Shown: piece by piece, positions 46,201-59,024 of the stretch
Layout of the letters: every line of letters begins with the position of its first letter
How positions within the stretch are numbered: the stretch's first letter is position 1
DNA from: Laetiporus sulphureus 93-53
Lineage: Eukaryota > Basidiomycota > Agaricomycetes > Polyporales > Laetiporaceae
DNA length: 64,000 nucleotides
Assembly (NCBI RefSeq): GCF_001632365.1
Contig: NW_024468511.1
Coordinates: forward strand, 748,694 to 812,693
Reading direction: 5' to 3'
Translations under genes and position numbers: made by a program
Notes under the pieces: model-generated
What the model was told of the DNA's origin: nothing
What the model saw: only the letters and a program-made list of their open reading frames with translations
The model's database searches: none

Positions 46201-49200
46201 ATGAACCAGAGCAAGATCAGTATCAAAAACAAGGCGGGAGCTCGTGAAACTGCCAGCATGGCGCGCAGAATCTCCAGCGCGGAACAATTCAAGCCGAAGG
46301 ATTTGCAACGCGGTAGACCTCACGCCAAAGCGACCATCGCCAGCTACTTCAGTACAGATGACAAGAAGAAACTTGACGCAGGGGCGCCTTTCCCGCAGTT
46401 CACTAGACAGGCTCAACCTCGAGAACCTGTAGCAAGACCGAAGACCCCTCACGGTGAGATCAAGCATGAGGGTACATCGGCAGGACCAACGACTCCTGTT
46501 CCTTCTTCCGAAAGTGAACGAGAAGGCAGTGATGAGGAGGAGGGTAATGCCGGGCTGGCCTTGCTGTCCAAACTCCAGCGAACTCCTACGATCAAGAAGC
46601 CGGCAGAACGGAGGCAGGTGATGATGCTCGATATACCGACCAATGCACGAACTTCAGCACAGGATCGGATGAATAGACGTGAAGACGCCCGTAGGACCCA
46701 ACTTCGGTTGAAGCCAGATATCTCGGGCCTTCATCGCACAATCCTGTCGTGGAACTATGATCATCAAGGACCCAACCCACCCGGACTTCCGGTTAATCTC
46801 ACGCCAGTGCCAGATAAGTTCTCAGATTACCAGCACTTCCGTCGCGTGTTCGAACCGATGCTATTACTGGAATGCTGGAGCCAACTCGCTGAGTCAAAGG
46901 AGGAGGCTGCAGAGACTCGCGACTGTCGCATAGTCAGTCGCCGATTTGTTGACGATTGGCTGGACCTCGATGTATCAATCTCTGAGGGCGCCAACAAGGA
47001 TTGGAGTCTGTCGGAAGTGGACGTGGTTCTTCTGCGGCAGCCTGGGAGCAAGAAGAGCGTTTTGGGGAGGGCACAAGTATATAGAGCGAGGCCCTTTGGA
47101 ATTCATGCTACCATCAGGTGTCTTGCTGGATGTGCTGACCCTGGATTGCAAGTAAGCACGACCTGGTTGTTGAGCAAAGTCTTGAGGTGAGAATGCGAGT
47201 TTTGTTTCGGCTCAACGTTGGTTAACGGACTCATTGTAGCCTCGCGACCCTGCACCGCGAATACGCGGCATTGATGGCGTTGCCTTACTTTGATTTCCAA
47301 GAGATGGTCCTCAAGGCCCGGTTGAGCAAAACGACCTTGGCAGACGAGGAGGAGATTCGGAAAACGATGTTTACGTATAGCGTCAACGAGCCGCAGGCCA
47401 AAGCGATATTGTACGCCCTAAAAGCTGAGGGCTTTGCTTTGATTCAGGGGTAAGCATAATGCAGCATTAACGTCAGCTGTCAACCTGAACGAGATCATAG
47501 ACCACCTGGGACGGGAAAAACTTCGACTATTTGTGGATTAGTCCATGCTTTCCTTTCGCGTCGGCCGAAACCTGTCACCGTTATCCATGCAGGCAGGTCA
47601 ACAGGCCCTGCAGATAGGGAACCTGTGAAGAAGGTTCTCCTTTGCGCACCGAGTAATGCAGCTATTGATGAGATTGCGTCAAGGCTGAAGAAAGGCGTAT
47701 CAGGAGCAGGCCGGCAAGCGACTATTCCCAACGTCGTTCGCGTCGGTGCAGTCAACAGTATGAATATCAATGTTAGGGATATTTCACTGGAATACTTGAT
47801 AGAACAGAAACTCAAGGCGAATCCGGAACTCGACCGCTCGAGAGACGCGGGAGGCGAAGTCACGCGCCTCAGAGGAGAATTAGAGTCCGTAAAGCATCAA
47901 AGACAACAGAAGTTCGAAGAGATTTCGACGATACGCGATAACACTGTCAAGACGCTTTCTCTAGAGGAGGATATCAGGAAACTGAATAAGCAGAAAGCAC
48001 TGCTCACTCACCGGATCGACAAATTGAAGGACAAGCAGAAATCTGACTCGCGGACGCTGGATGCAACGAAAAGGCGTTTCCGAACCGAAGTCTTACTAGA
48101 GGCCGACGTCATATGCAGCACATTATCTGGAGCTGGATATGAATACCTCGAACAACTCGAATTTGAACTCATCGTTATCGACGAGGCTGCGCAAGCCATA
48201 GAATTGAGTTCGTTGATCCCTCTCAAGTATCGTTCTCCGCGTTGTGTGATGGTTGGCGGTAAGCATTACTAATCTATCCTGATCGTTTTTTTTTACAAAT
48301 GTCAACAGATCCTCAGCAGCTGCCTCCTACTGTGAAGTCCCAGGAGGTCCGTACATCCAATCGTTCTTCATGAGAGGTGCTGAAACAACTTGCGCATACA
48401 GGCGTGCAACCTCGGATACAACCAGTCGCTCTTCGTACGCTTGCAGCGACAACGCCCTGATGCCGTCCATCTACTAAGGTATGCTCTAGCGATCTGTACA
48501 GTGATTTTTTTGGTTCACGGTCATGCAGCATTCAGTATCGCATGCATCCTGATATCAGTCAAGTGCCGAGTCGTCTGTTCTACGATGGACGCCTGCGAGA
48601 CGGACCGGATATGGCTGTGAAAACGAGAAGACCCTGGCATACTCATGAGAAGTTTGGGACTTATCGTTTTTTCAACGTTACTGCTGGTCGAGAAGAAACT
48701 GGGAATATTCATTCCTATGTAAATCGCGCAGAATGCCAAGTAGCGGTCTCCCTCTACCGCCGTTTACGTAGGGAGTTTTCCGACTTCGATTCCGACTTCA
48801 AGGTCGGGGTGATATCCATGTATCGTGGTCAAATCATGCAGCTTCGTCGGACATTTGAACAGCAGTTTGGAGCGGAGATATCTAGAACTATCGATTTCAA
48901 TACAGTAGACGGATTTCAGGGTCAAGAGAAGGATATCATCATACTGTCATGCGTGCGTGCCGGGCCAGGCGTTCAAAGCGTAGGCTTCTTAAGAGGTAAG
49001 ATCAAGTGCAGCCATAGGAATCCTGGACTACTAAGTAAGCTGAATCATTCAGATTTCCGACGAATGAATGTCGCGTTGACTAGGGCGAAGTCTTCTCTCT
49101 TCGTCCTTGGGCATGCACCGACTTTGGAACGAAGCAATGATATCTGGCGGGGCATCGTACAAGATGCGAAGACGAGAGGCTGTTTGGTTGATGTGAGTCA

Positions 49201-49701
49201 TGAGACGATATAACCAGGAATTGGTTTTCGATAATTGACGGCACATAGGTCGATGTTGCATATTTTACATCGCCTGCGGCAGTCACGAAGCCTGCTCCTT
49301 CTATAAAGACATCCAAGAAGTCTCCCACAAAGGAATCGCCTCTTCCTCCGCAGCTCACAACTCCACGAGAATTCAAGTCACTCGCAAATGATGCCCAATC
49401 TTGCGCACCTAATGCAGTCGAACCGTCCACCCGGAGCACCTTCACCACCACAATGAAAGCTGGCAAGTCCAAATTGAAGGATTCTTCAGCAGGACATAAA
49501 CGACCGGCACCGAGCGATGTATCTGAAAAGTTTGAACGGCCCGTATCCGATGAGGGTGACCCAGCACGACTTAAAATACCTCCTAAGAAGCGTCCTAAGC
49601 CAGGTCCTAGCCTTTTTATCCCAAAAAATAAGGTGGATGTCAATTCCGCTGAATCTGATTGGTCTGAATTCTCACGTCATCGCCAGCGTCCTCCGCAATG
49701 A
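43266..49701 (+). CDS. SEN1: Sen1-type RNA/DNA helicase
   Basis: Superfamily 1B helicase (senataxin orthologue) that ends non-coding RNA transcription and removes R-loops. Eleven exons join in phase: 43266-43603, 43656-44266, 44392-44714, 44770-47186, 47240-47449, 47501-48258, 48309-48346, 48402-48478, 48529-48995, 49053-49192 and 49249-49701, giving 1943 residues. The first ~1000 residues form the helical Sen1 N-terminal domain, then a disordered linker. The helicase core has GPPGTGKT at 1300-1307, CAPSNAAIDEI, a coiled-coil stalk (GGEVTRLRGELESVKHQRQQ), VIDEAAQAIE, GDPQQLPPTV, IQYRMHPDIS, NTVDGFQGQEKDIIILSCVR and RRMNVALTRAKSSL. The basic C-terminus contains KKRPKPGPS. The third exon start (44392) is the least certain join. 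It converges with the Ecm16 gene, 180 bp away. Confidence 0.93.
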
Positions 49702-49881
49702 TCGACAGGAACAAATAATGGGCATTTCACGAGTAATGACAGGGACATCTCGCACAATCTCGTTTTTCCATCAAATTTGCACACCCTTGAGCAATCCCAT
49801 TAACTTATTACTGCAATTGCTTTTATGTCTGCTATCGGTAGCGTACTACCAAATCGACAATGTATGGGTTCATATAGTACA

Positions 49882-52800
49882 TCATCTATCAGCTTCAACA
49901 GGGGGTAACTCCCATCCTCCTGGTCCAAAATGTGGGATCATCATAGATCGGCCGTCCTTTGTCTTGCCTGCTTTCGAATACGTGCAAAGAGACTTGCCAA
50001 GACTGGGTAGCCATGCAGCATTCACAACGGTGAGACCTACGATACAAAGGTGAGTGGGAATAATCGCAAACGTAGACTCATCATCCACCTTTAATCCAAA
50101 TGCGAGACGTCCGGACAACTTCTAAGTAGACTACAAAATCAGGAGGCGGGCGATTGGCTAGTACTGAAGACGGGTGGATGAAGACGTCTTCCTCAACCCC
50201 TATTGCTTGATATGGAACACCTTTCGAAGTAGTGTATTTGTTACCCGAGGAAGTATCTCGTTGGACGAGATCCTTCCGGGCAGCTACTTGATCAATGAAC
50301 CCTGCAGCAATGAGTTGCCTCAGGATCTTCAGCTAGTGCCCATAGTCAGTCCTGTCTGTGTGGATCGAGACGCGGATGATTGACATGCCTGCAGGTTATT
50401 CGGTGGAGGGAGGTTCGCTACAAACCCTGTTTCCAACTCAGGAAAATTTGTCTGCACAATGCTACTGATTTGAGCCCTTAGTTTGTGTATTTCTTCCATA
50501 GCCTTGGCGAAGAGATTCAGTTGAGAACGGGGAGCAGCCAGATGGCATAGTCACTACATACCTTTGGACGCACGAAGTGCTCCGTGCAGAACTGATGCCC
50601 ACCTCCTGCGTACTCATAAGCGCCTACTATTGACAGCATCCTCAAAACATCACTAGTAGCATTTCCGAGCGATGCATGGATCTACAATGCCTGAGCCTAC
50701 TGATACAAGCATTATATCAAATAACGCACCTGCTGCGATTGGAAAAACGCTCGCCGACGAAGTCTCCGGGCTTCTTTCGCCCTCGTTGCCTCGCTAGACA
50801 AATGTGATAACTCTTCATCTCCATCCTCATCATCTTGGGCGTCATTTACGAGTGCCTCCTCTCTTACGAACGGATCACCAACGGATAGCGCAGATACTAT
50901 GGTGACGATATAAGGCAGGCAACCATGCTGACGACCGCTGACGAGCATTCTGGAATACCGCGGAGACAGCGGGAAGAGAGACATCGATTTGCCTATCTCG
51001 GTGATGGCACTGCTGAGGACGGATGAACCACTCGACTGCGGCTTGAGTGCACCTAAATGAGTTAGCATCTTTTCTGCCTTGCGCAAACTAGTCCGATCGG
51101 GTGGTGTGGGGAACGGAAAATTGACGACTGCATCAATATTCATGCTCTTCATCTGCAGCACGACACCGTCGATGGGGACCCGCAAGATTTCCGGTTGCGA
51201 GAACGGCTCGAAGTAGCGTTCATACAACGCGGACGAATATAATCGGTAGCAATGGCCAGGTCCCGTACGACCTGCACGTCCGGCACGCTGTGCAGCGGAT
51301 GCTTTGGATACCCAGCTGACTTGGAAAGCTTGTACCCCATTGGCCATCTCATAGCGACGCTGCGCAGAGAATGAGCTTCGAAGACATATGACAAAAAGCC
51401 AGCGTACCTCTTTGACCCGCCCACAGTCGATAACATATCTGATGTTAGGTATCGTCAAAGAGGTCTCCGCAACGTTCGTCGCAACGACTACGAGGCGAGA
51501 ACCAGGTGGAGGTGGACGGAAGACCTCCAACTGTTTCTCGCTTGGTAATAACGCATATAGAGGAACAATGTGCATCGGTACTGGTTTCAAAGACGTTTAA
51601 TTATAGCGAAGACTGCTCAATTCAAACGACCTACCGTCGGACTCTTCAACATCTATGCCTAATGCTTCATCGCCATCACCGTCACTATCAAAAGCATCTG
51701 GATCGTCAGGCTCGCCGCTATTGTCATCGTCTACGTCCAAAGCGAGGTTCTCGCGATCCGTTTGAGAGTTGCTTAGATCAATGTCTTCAGCCTCGATGTC
51801 CGCTATAGAAAAGACAGGTCAGTCGCCCTGCCCACCGTACAATTACAGGACATAACCTTGGGAAGGAATCACGTTGCTCTGAGGCTCAGCTTCCTCGCCT
51901 GTGCGATGAAGCCTCTCGGAGCGCTCTCGCACCGACCGCCTCAGCCCTTGCCTCTCGTCCAAAGCCTTCTTCCCATATCTTGCTTCTAGCTTGCGGCAGA
52001 CGCCGGTGATCTCGTTCTGTCCGGTGAGAAATATGAGGATTCCGCCCGGGGGCAACCGTGCATGTATTTTGCTCGCTTTGCGGATGGCGTCGGTGACGTA
52101 GTCGGGCGAGGTGCGACGGCTGAAGTGGACAGTTACAGGATGCTGGCGGGCAGGGACATTGATGACAGGAGGTGGAGTGGAGAACAAAGTCTTGTTCTCC
52201 GCGAAGTCGGACACGCGTAGAGTTGCGGACATGATGATCAACCGCAAAGGCTGTAGAACGGATTGTCAGTCGTATGATTCCCGGACAGTAAGTGTAAAGT
52301 TGTACCTTGGTGTTGTCCTTGCCATTGCGCCACATATCTTCACGCAGTTTCACGATACGGCTTAGCACGCCGATGAGAATATCGGTGTTCATGCTCCTCT
52401 CGTGTGCCTCGTCGATGATTATCACAGAATACTTCGTCAAGAGGAAATCAGCTGCCAACTCGCGCAGAAGAACACCGTCTGTCATGAACTTGATAGAAGT
52501 TGATGGAGAGACGGTCGCATCATACCGAATTTGGTATGAGACATGCGACGAAGTAAGAGAAAGCTCCTGAGCGACACGATTCGCCATTGAAATTGCTGCA
52601 ACTCGACGCGGCTGAGTAACGCCTATCATGCCCGGATTGTCTGCGACCATTCAGTTGCATGAGCAAATACCGTTAAGATCACGTCAGCGGGTCACGAAAC
52701 GTACCGCTATCTGGCGATCCGAATCCAGCCTCGTAAAGGAATTGGGGCACTTGTGTAGTCTTTCCACTGCCAGTTTCACCGCATATTATTACGATGCGGT

Positions 52801-54453
52801 TAAAAAGGATCGCCTCCATGATCGGCTGCTCTTCTGCAACAATAGGCAGCAGCAATCTAGCATCCTCTACCTCCGGCTGACGTGTAACAATAATGGTCTT
52901 CCTCTTTACGGCGTCAACAGCATCCCGAGATTCGGGACCACTCTCCCGCACGTATTCTGCAAACAAGGTTGCTGGAAGCTTCAACTCCTCGCCAAGTGGA
53001 CCACGCATCTCCCCGGAAGATGCCTCCATCTTCTGCTTCTTCTTCGGCGGCGGCATATGTTGACCTGGCTCTGTAGGGATCGCGGAAGTTGGGAAAGATT
53101 CAGATTCGATTGGGACCACATAACTCTTGGCATTACTGAGCTGCTTCGAGGCCCACTCCTTGAAGCCGAAGCTCTTCCGCTTAACACCAGCCTGCTCCCC
53201 AACGGCCGAGGTCTCTACAGTCTCCCTATTTGAGTTACCGCTGTTGAGATCTGCGTGTCCTCCCTCACTGATCTCGTCTTCGTGACTGGACGTGTTCTCC
53301 ACGCTCGCTTTTTGCTTCCCATCATCCGCTTGACCTTCTTCATCTTCCTGCTCACTACGAGAATCACATGCAGAGTCTGAACTGTCAAAGGATGTGTCGG
53401 AGACGTGATCGACGTCTTGTACGTTTGTCTGGACGACGGGGCCTCTGCTTTTCCATGTCAGAGTTCGCTTGGGCAATACAAGTCAATTGTAAGCGCATTC
53501 ACGCGACAGCTACATATACATACCTTAGTCCTTTTCGCATTTCGCTTGACAACCCTTGGTGCGACAACGGAGCCATCGGCATTATGCTTGAGGGCAGAAC
53601 CAATGACAGTCACTGTCGGGCCAGCGGAATGGGAGGACTCAGGTGGTAGAATCGCAGTGGTGAAACCCGAATCCACGACAACCACCGGATTGGAGCGTGA
53701 TGTGCCCTCAGGCATGACCTGTTCCGCCGTCTGCTCTTCGTCGACATTCATGTCATCATCCTCGTCTCCGCCATCTTCGCTGTCCTCAGCAGGAGGTAGC
53801 AATCGCTGTTCATGCCTGCGCTTGCCACTCATGCCGAGGCCGTCCATCGCCCGTCGAACTTCCTTGTCCTCTTGCTTGTCCATGAGATCCTTGTGCGTGA
53901 TGACTTTGCCGGTGCCAAGGGTCGAAGAAGACTGGAGCTGGAGGGCAGTAGACACTTCAGCCTGACTCTTCCTTATACAACGATTGAGCAACACCATCTC
54001 AGAAACCCTGCAAGAACAACGCACGATAGTTTCTCGAAGAGGAGTACACGCTCTTCCTGCTTCAGCTTCTTCTCCTGTAAGACGAGAGAGATTAAGCAAC
54101 TCAACCCTATCAAACGTGAATCAAATAACTCACAATGTACTTCTCTAACCTTTTTCTCTTCTTGCTATTCGCTTTGGAGTTAGACTGCGCAAGCAGCTGT
54201 ACAGCAAGTGAGCACGGATGGGCATTCGAAACAAGGACCTCAGCTACAGTACCTCCTGCTTCATTCTCTCCTTCCTCTCCAGCTCCTTTTGCTCCATTGG
54301 CTTTGGTATAATAATCTCGGCATTGGGATTCTCTAGCTTTCCACAAAGGATCGGTGCCTCATCCTTCGCCTTGCGCTTCCCCTTCTTATGTGAGCCAACA
54401 GTAGATTGACGTGCTTTGGCATTATACCTCTGCCTTCTGTCCATGTCATTCAA
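49882..54453 (-). CDS. ECM16: DEAH-box RNA helicase Ecm16/DHX37
   Basis: Nucleolar helicase that releases U3 snoRNA from the pre-40S particle. About 13 exons run from the ATG at 54453 to the stop at 49882, roughly 1,250-1,300 residues. The N-terminus holds [18 protein letters not shown] and [20 protein letters not shown], blocks specific to this orthologue. The core has [40 protein letters not shown], the DEAH box in [39 protein letters not shown] and [12 protein letters not shown]. The helicase-associated and OB-fold regions follow ([40 protein letters not shown]), and the protein ends [14 protein letters not shown]...LPPVEADR. A large acidic insertion between motifs IV and V ([20 protein letters not shown]) is typical. 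One intron near the 3' end has a GC donor. Confidence 0.92.
50325..50392 (-). other. GC-AG intron in ECM16
   Basis: After NLPPPNNLQ the minus strand reads CAG then GCATGTCAATC, and the next exon starts after CACTAG with CTGAAGATCCTG. Joining CAG to CTG keeps phase and gives [15 protein letters not shown], which matches DHX37 proteins. No GT donor nearby keeps the frame. The donor context CAG|GCATGT is the usual one for GC-AG introns. Boundaries are good to a few bases. Confidence 0.7.
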
Positions 54454-55214
54454 AAAATCGTAGAGAGACCAGAGAAGTGTGCGGTTCGCCGACAGACGAA
54501 AATCACGGCGCAGTGAGAGGCAGGAACGACTCTAGCGCAGCACGCCTTGAATTTGATCGGCAAATTGATGGCAATCGCGGTCACGGGTCCAAGCCACAGG
54601 ACGCCATTAAAAAACCTCAACCTCTGGCAGCCAACGCTGCCCTACGAACCATCGCACAGTGAAGCACTCCAAAAATAAAGTAAAGATTCCAGTCCCTTCC
54701 CACTGACAGACTGAATTGCAGCTTGGGAAAGGGCCAAACAATTGACTCGCACTTTTCTTCGCGTTGATTGGCAGAAAGCTGCTTTATTGACTTGAAGAAT
54801 GATAGGGTGTAACAGATATCTGAAGTCGTAGAGAATTCTGACCTTTCTCACACAATGATCGAGGTGCTTTCTTTCCAGTGGAGTAACGACGAGTTTAGTA
54901 TTGATGGGACTCGTACCGGAAGGATCCCAGCTCCAGTTTCTTGTATTTACATGCAGACACGCAGACACAGTGATGCTTCAGTAGTCTCATAACCAGACGG
55001 TGTAGAAGGGAGGGTGCGAGTACTGTGCAGGGACGGCGACATCACAGCCACAGCATTGATGAGGTCGGAGAGCCAGAAAACCCCGCTTCGCGATCGATCA
55101 CACGTCCGTCCGTCCTGCACTACTCTCGGTGCTTCACGATCGCGAAGACCTCGCTCGCCACTCTCTTTCAATCTGTAACTGCTTGTAAAGTCCAATCGAG
55201 GATCCCCATTTGAA
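54454..55214. other. Intergenic, ECM16 promoter side
   Basis: About 760 bp between the ECM16 start and the 3' end of the M3 peptidase gene. Nothing recognisable beyond short chance frames. Confidence 0.45.
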
Positions 55215-58200
55215 TCAGAGATTCGAGCCAGTCGTCGTGGTCTGGCCGAAGAGCTCCTTGACGAACGCCTCCGAATTGGGCGGACGGCCCAAGAATTCCT
55301 GCACCACCACCATGGCGTCAATGACGGCGCACAAGAGCTTTGAAAGTACCTCACCTTGAGTGAGTCGAGCTCCTCTCTGCTGCCACCTGGGAGCAGTATC
55401 GATTTCCTGTAGCGTGCGCCTCGCACTGGATCGAGGGGATCTTGCTTGAATACTGTCTCGTACATATCAGCGGCGAAGACCAACGAATACGTGTACCTAA
55501 ATCCCGAAGAAAGCGTGTTAGCACCGCAGGCATAAGAAACGTGTCCAAATTTCTGTGGAACACGTGCCCGTAGTATCCAGCATCGTAACCGCTTGCGATG
55601 TGGTTGAATGAACCCTGGCCTGCAGAGCGGAGATCGGAGCTGATCTTAGTAGTCGACGCGCGCAGATCGTTCCATAGTGCCGTGTAGTCAGTCGGTTCTA
55701 TCGCAATGCATCGTGAGGCTCGCAACATACAAAGAGCAGCACGAACGTGCGATAGCCGTCCACTACTCACCCTTGTCAGTATGCACCTTGATGTCAAATT
55801 TGGCAAAGAAGACTTGACGGAGGTAGAACAGCCCGACGTCGACGTACCGGCTGCGGGAGACGACATACGGATTGCAATCAATGCATCATGCGACGAATGG
55901 GCGGAGACTCGTCGAACTTACCTCTTGATGATCTTGTCGATGAGATCTCTCGAGAGCGGCTGCTTCGTCTCGTAATGGCTTGACATGCGTTCGAGCACCA
56001 CTGGCTCGAAGCACCTAATTCAAAAAAATCAACATGAACGATGTTCCTCCCCGTCACCACCACGAGATGAAGCGTACCAATTCTCGAGCATCTGCGAGGG
56101 CGCCTCCACAAAGTCACCTGCCACACTGCACATTGCCAGTTTACATCACAAGTATGAGGCCTGATCGAAGACAACTTACGACGTCCCATGGAACCTAGAG
56201 AACCGCGTCCTGCTCAACAGCCCATGGAAGACGTGCCCCATCTCGTGGAAAAACGTCACGACATCATTGTGCGGCATCAGCGCCGGAGTGGTCGGTGTGG
56301 GCTTTGCCAAGTTTGCGACCATCGCTGCTAGCGGGTAGCTCCGCGTGCCATCAGGACGGATGTATCCTGGGAGCAAGGGCCATACTGCCGCGTGGGAATA
56401 TTTCGATTCTGTGGATTCGAGCGAGACAAAGCCGTCAGGATATGGTGATGTAAGAGTCCAAAGTCGACACGCACCACGAGGAAAGAGGTCCAAATAGCAA
56501 TACCCGACAAAGCCCGACTCGTCCTTCGCATCGTTCTCCCATACTGCAAATTGCTGGACATCTGCCCCCGCACACACACGTCAGAACCGAGCTTCCACAG
56601 ATCGTCTATGCACCACTAACCAGGATGCCACGTCTCGCCCTTGATTTCCACGAACCGCACGCCAAGCAGGTTCTGGTAGATGTCGAGGATCGCAGGCACC
56701 ACCGTGCTGACGGGAAAATGCTCCTTGACCTTCTGGTCATCCAGCTTAAGCGAGATCTCGAGCAGCACGCGGTGGTAGTACCAGTAGTCCCATGTGTAGA
56801 AGTTGCCGTCGAACGGGTGGCCATTCGCTGCATGTTCTTCCTCCTTGAGCTTCAGGAGCACAACACGCTCCTTTTCTCCGATGGGCGTCAGTTTTTGTTC
56901 CAGGTCCGCTAGGAACTGTCGGTGCAGACGTCAGCATGCGATTAAATCGCTGGTAGCCGCACACGCACATCGATCACGTTCTTCGAGTTCTTCACCATCT
57001 TCACTTCTGTTATGTAGTCTGCCCAGGTCGGATATCCGAGGATCGCAGCGATCCTTCGTCGCAAGTCCAACATCTTCGCAAGTATGGGCGCGTTGACCTC
57101 GAGTCGCGCGTCATAACGTGCGTATGCTTTCCGTCGTGTTTCTGGATTTTGACAGTTCTTGAACTGTAACGAAGTCCAGCACAGCCCGCATCACAGAAAG
57201 TGAAGTACTTACCACAGGGAAAATATCAGGCGTCTTCATAGTAATGTCATACAATTCTTTGTCTCCTTCCGTGCGCTTCGAATAGCCGGAGATTACGTCG
57301 GCAGGAACACCCTTGAGCTCCTCCAACGTAAATGAGACTTTATTCTGGTCCAATTGTCAACTTCCGAACGTATGCGAAAATGAGCAATGCGCTTACGTTC
57401 TCCTCGTTGAAGTTTTTCTGCAAGTCGTAGCGCTTTAAGAATCATACATGATCAACTGAAATCATGCGACAGCTCACGCTAAACTCCAGGGATGCCTGGG
57501 ATAGTTCCTTCTTGAGTTTCATCAGCTCCTCCCTTTCCTTCTCGGGTAGCGCTAGACCCGCCCGCCTCCCATCGAGCAGCATCTTTTCAATGAGGCGTTG
57601 TTCCTCAGGGCCTAACGTCTCGCCGCTAGTTTTGATGTTTTTCTCCGCGGCGACCTTCGCCTGGAAGACGTCCAGCCTCATGGACGACTCCACACCGTAG
57701 TCGCGCACTAGGACCTCCCCGGCGTTCGATGCATCCCGTAGCTCCTTTGACGACGAGACGTTCTGGTAGAACGACAGCGGCTCGATGATGCTGTCGAACC
57801 TTGCTTCTGCCTCTGCAAGTACAACCTGCATGAACGTAAGACATCTTCGATGACAAGATCAGACGAAGCCCGACTTACGAACACCTGAGACGAGTCAACG
57901 AGATGCACGCGTTGAGCAGGTGATGCGCACATACGGATGGAAAGTTACAATCAGCAGAAGGCAGCGCTGCAACGCTGTCCTTCAGCTCGCGATCCTTCGC
58001 GATTGCATCTTTCGTGAGCTCGAGGACCTGTTCCGCAGAGTGCGTCCAGGACGGAGGTGGCTGGGGCGGTGTCAGAGATGCCATGACAGCGTTGGTGGTC
58101 GACAGTAGAGAGGCAAATGGTCTAGAAAGCGGCAGCGTGCAGCGCGACTGATATAGCTGATGGCGGCCGCGCGGAAGTGTTCTCGTGACAAGCAGAGTCC

Positions 58201-58321
58201 CTTGCTTCGGTGCAGAGGCGATGCTGGTGATGCCGGAACGGGATGCGTGGGCGAGAGATGCTCCTGCGTGTGTCCCAGGACGGATAGAACGTGTGCAGTG
58301 GTGGATGGAGAGACTACGCAT
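55215..58321 (-). CDS. M3-family metallo-oligopeptidase (saccharolysin/thimet type)
   Basis: Zinc endopeptidase that degrades short peptides, related to yeast Prd1 and mammalian thimet oligopeptidase/neurolysin. Exons run from the ATG at 58321 to the TGA at 55215; the first is 58321-57935, followed by a 6-nt exon 57884-57879, then 57825 onward. The active site HEMGH lies in VVTFFHEMGHVFHGLLSRT. Other family blocks are DCNFPSVFVVLAEAEARF, EPLSFYQNVSSSKELRDASN, FTLEELKGVPADVISGY, RYDARLEVNAPILAKMLDLR, TWDYWYYHRVLL, FVGYCYLDLFPR, GDFVEAPSQMLENW (zinc ligand Glu) and GYDAGYYGY. The first 79 residues have no Asp or Glu and many Arg, Ser and His, followed by Met80-Ala-Ser. This suggests a mitochondrial presequence with an internal cytosolic start at 58084. 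Total length is about 750-770 residues. Confidence 0.9.
57879..57884 (-). other. 6-nt microexon of the M3 peptidase gene
   Basis: GTGTTC on the minus strand is flanked by CTCAG and GTAAGTCG. It adds Val-Phe in phase 0, linking NFPS to VVLAEAEARF. M3 peptidases have S-V-F-V at this place, so both residues are expected. Confidence 0.75.
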
Positions 58322-58386
58322 GTGTCCGAGATGAGATTGGGACCACGCGGTGCGCGCATGAGCATCCGTGACGCGGTCCCGTGCGC

Positions 58387-58394
58387 ATATATAT
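58387..58394 (-). promoter_or_regulatory. TATA-like box upstream of the M3 peptidase
   Basis: ATATATAT lies 66-73 bp before the upstream ATG (58321). Its position makes that ATG likely to be inside the transcript, which supports the long, presequence-bearing form. Confidence 0.4.
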
Positions 58395-59024
58395 TAGGGA
58401 CGCGACGCGAGCATGAGCCTGGCCAGGAGGGCTCTCTCTCTTTTGCGAACCTGGTGTTGACCCAGCATCTGGCGACACGTATTGATGCTTCATATAATTC
58501 TTGTAATTTATGGGAGTGGACTGGGGGATTGCGCCATCAGTCCATTCAACTGTGCATGGCGCTATAAGAAGACTGTTGAGGCTCGACACGATCCATTTCA
58601 GCCTTCGGCTGGCATTGATGGCAATGATAGGCATGTAGTTCGTAGTCAAATCAGTTTATTTCACATAGGAATAGCTGAGGAAGGTACTAGCTACGTGCAT
58701 TACAGCAGACACAGGGGTTTTTTCGCTCTCCGATAGTACTCCGCTGTGATTGTGGTGGCACTATCTCCCTGCCTGTACCCCTGCACGGCTTCACCTATAC
58801 CGTCTGGTTATGAGACTTAAGGGAAAGCACAACTGAATGGAAATGAAGATCGGGAGCACATCAGAGCCATTATGTGATATCACTCAACACAAAGGAGGTG
58901 CACCGTCCCGGATCGGGAATTAAGGTTCTTACATATCTGAGTCTCGAATAATGAACTCCGACAGCGTCGTACGGTGCGGTACGGTTTGATGTGCGGTTTG
59001 AATCATACCGCTCTTGTTCTCAAC
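58395..59024. other. Intergenic between divergent genes
   Basis: About 630 bp, promoter side of the M3 peptidase and of the coiled-coil gene at 59025. No clear motif seen other than the TATA-like box listed. Confidence 0.4.
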
